From: JAHFUA01 sp963808725
GTDB taxonomy: Bacteria; Acidobacteriota; Terriglobia; Terriglobales; Acidobacteriaceae
Assembly: GCA_963808725.1 (NCBI GenBank)
Contig: CAWEGO010000003.1
Coordinates: 310,001 to 374,000 of the forward strand
Reading direction: 5' to 3'
Length of the DNA stretch: 64,000 bases
Shown here: positions 62,855 through 64,000 of the stretch, in pieces
How the letters are laid out: the number at the start of each line of letters is the position of its first letter
Numbering within the stretch: the first letter of the stretch is position 1
Translations under genes and position numbers: made by a program
The notes under the pieces: model-generated
The model's input: the letters and a program-made list of their open reading frames with translations, nothing else
Database searches by the model: none
Told to the model about the DNA's origin: nothing

Positions 62855-64000
62855 TCTTGCTTTCCAGGTACCGGCGCGTGGCTTCCTGCATCACCTGCTT
62901 GAGCGGAACCTTGTGCTGGTTGGCGATACGGCGGCAGTCTTCATATTCCGGCGCGTAGTTCGCGATCGAGCCGTTCAGGTTCGCGACCTTCATCCGTACT
63001 TCGCCCCACGGCGTCTGGACCGCGACGGTTCGGCGAACCAGCGTCTGCCGGCGCTCCTGGCGCATGCGGATGCCGAGCGTCGTGGTCTCGCCGAAAACCA
63101 GTTTTGTCAGCCGCGGCGCGTCTTCCGGCCGCGCCAGCACCGTCAGCAGCATGCCGGGACGATTCTTCTTCATCTGTACCGGTGTGCCGAAGAACGTCGA
63201 GCGCGCCCTCGGAGAACAGCCGTTCCATCACGTAGCCAAAAACCTGCGGATTCAGGTCGTCGAGATTGGCTTCCAGAACGGCGATCGTGTCTTCGGGTAT
63301 GTCTGGAGACGCAGCAAGCTGCGTTTCTGAACCGTCACCAATGGTCAGCCGGACGACGTTGGGCTGGCCAGCAAAATCGCGCGAACCCGCGCCGTAGCCG
63401 GTGGCGGTGATCTTCATCGCAGGGAAGGGAACGAAGCGCTGGCACAGCGTCTTCACGATGGCAGCACCCGTCGGCGTGACGAGTTCTGCGTCCACACCTG
63501 AGGAATACACGGGCGCGCCGCGCAGCAGTTCGACCGTCGCCGGCGAGGGCACAGGGAACCGCCCGTGCGCGCATTCGACCGAACCGCCGCCCACGTTGAG
63601 CGGTGAGCAGACCCACTCGTCCACGCCCAGAGCGAGGCTGCCGACGGACGCGCAGACGATGTCCACGATGGCATCCACCGCGCCGACTTCGTGGAAGTGA
63701 ATCTTTTCCACGTCGGTGTCATGGATCTTGGCCTCGGCCTCGCCCAGCGCCTGGAAGATAGCCAGCGCGCGCTCTTCGGCGGCCGGCGCAATTTTCGCCT
63801 CGCGAATGATCGTGCGGATCTCGTTCAGGCCGCGGTGAGGCTGCTGATGATGATGGTGATCGTGCTGGTGCGCGTGCGATACCTGCTCGCGCGGAAGATC
63901 TTTTCGTCGCCGATCCAGACATCCACCTTGGTTGCCGCAATCCCGCTGCGGGTGACGCGCGAAATCTCCAGGCGCGCCCCGACATTGAGTGCTACCACGG
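62847..64000 (-). pseudogene. larC: LarC nickel-insertion protein, frameshifted, N-terminus outside window
   Basis: From the window end the frame reads VVALNVGARLEISRVTRSGI ... VDVWIGDEK, then must slip -1 in an AAAA run near 63891 to continue DLPREQVSHAHQHDHHHH (the His-rich loop), HFHEVGAVDAIVDIV, PSPATVELLRGAPVYSSGVD, GYGAGSRDFAGQPNVVRL and LEANLDDLNPQVFGYVMERL. A second -1 shift near 63193 links ALDV to FFGTPVQMKKNRPGMLLTVL and the end of LarC2. LarC makes the nickel-pincer cofactor of lactate racemase; in Lactobacillus plantarum larC1 and larC2 are joined by programmed frameshifting. Whether the shifts here are programmed or indels is open. A palindromic repeat is inserted at 63306-63327. 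Confidence 0.85.
63306..63327. repeat. Palindromic repeat copy inside larC
   Basis: GAGACGCAGC-AA then GCTGCGTTTC, a 10-2-10 dyad with one mismatch, shares its core with 53151-53178. In the larC frame it encodes SETQLAAS, within a linker between domains. Confidence 0.65.

Overview
The window reads as a chromosome segment of a soil or sediment acidobacterium (Terriglobia/Koribacter-like). This is inferred from moderately high GC (about 60% by eye), from sedolisin (S53) proteases with Ig-like tails, from the larC-metG-tatD-yajQ-prenyl synthase neighbourhood, and from small proteins that resemble families I associate with acidobacteria. No rRNA, CRISPR array or intact tRNA is present; one broken tRNA-Pro remnant is.

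Region by region. 1-6.9 kb: end of an EAL phosphodiesterase, small signalling and RNA-binding proteins (two RRM proteins, ABM, ACT, PilZ with a zinc finger, a free-standing cNMP-binding protein coupled to an RRM gene), a frameshifted cytochrome and a broken cold-shock gene. 6.9-15.3 kb: accessory island with an HTH/nucleotidyltransferase pair, a tightly packed minus-strand cluster (J-domain membrane protein, PH-SHOCT protein, three Cys-rich proteins, a truncated serine recombinase, a dual-specificity phosphatase), an IS110 element with a highly structured flank (bridge-RNA candidate) and a decayed response regulator. 15.3-20.6 kb: HigBA, an IS21 element sitting against a dead SRAP gene, and a Phd-zeta module. 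21-32.5 kb: PLP decarboxylase, a sedolisin gene broken by an IS3 element, the tRNA-Pro remnant, a frameshifted FAD oxidoreductase and a lipase maturation factor. 32.6-38 kb: graveyard and TA zone (DUF2207-like fragments in both orientations, VapBC, a VapBC remnant, an orphan ParD-like antitoxin) plus two unknown proteins. 38-53.7 kb: ubiX, an intact sedolisin, a HugZ-like protein, carbohydrate genes (multiply frameshifted GH63/MGH1-like gene, then an intact glycogen debranching enzyme), porin, propeller lipoprotein, and secreted proteins including SodC. 53.9-64 kb: core genes secA, CYTH, RidA, prenyl synthase, yajQ, tatD, metG and larC, whose gaps are filled by degenerate 7-8 bp repeat arrays.

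Two cross-cutting points. First, many well-conserved genes are split by single-base frameshifts; between 42.6 and 51.4 kb ten of eleven are +1. Assembly indels must therefore be excluded before calling these genes dead. Second, the window holds at least four plausible toxin-antitoxin modules plus remnants, three IS elements of different families and several IS- or repeat-associated truncations, so roughly 7-38 kb behaves as a turnover zone between more stable blocks. The most novel-looking signals are the paired short-period arrays at stop and start codons (58.2-60.8 kb), the island operon at 8.2-11.8 kb, the structured IS110 flank, and a palindromic repeat shared between an intergenic site and the larC coding region.
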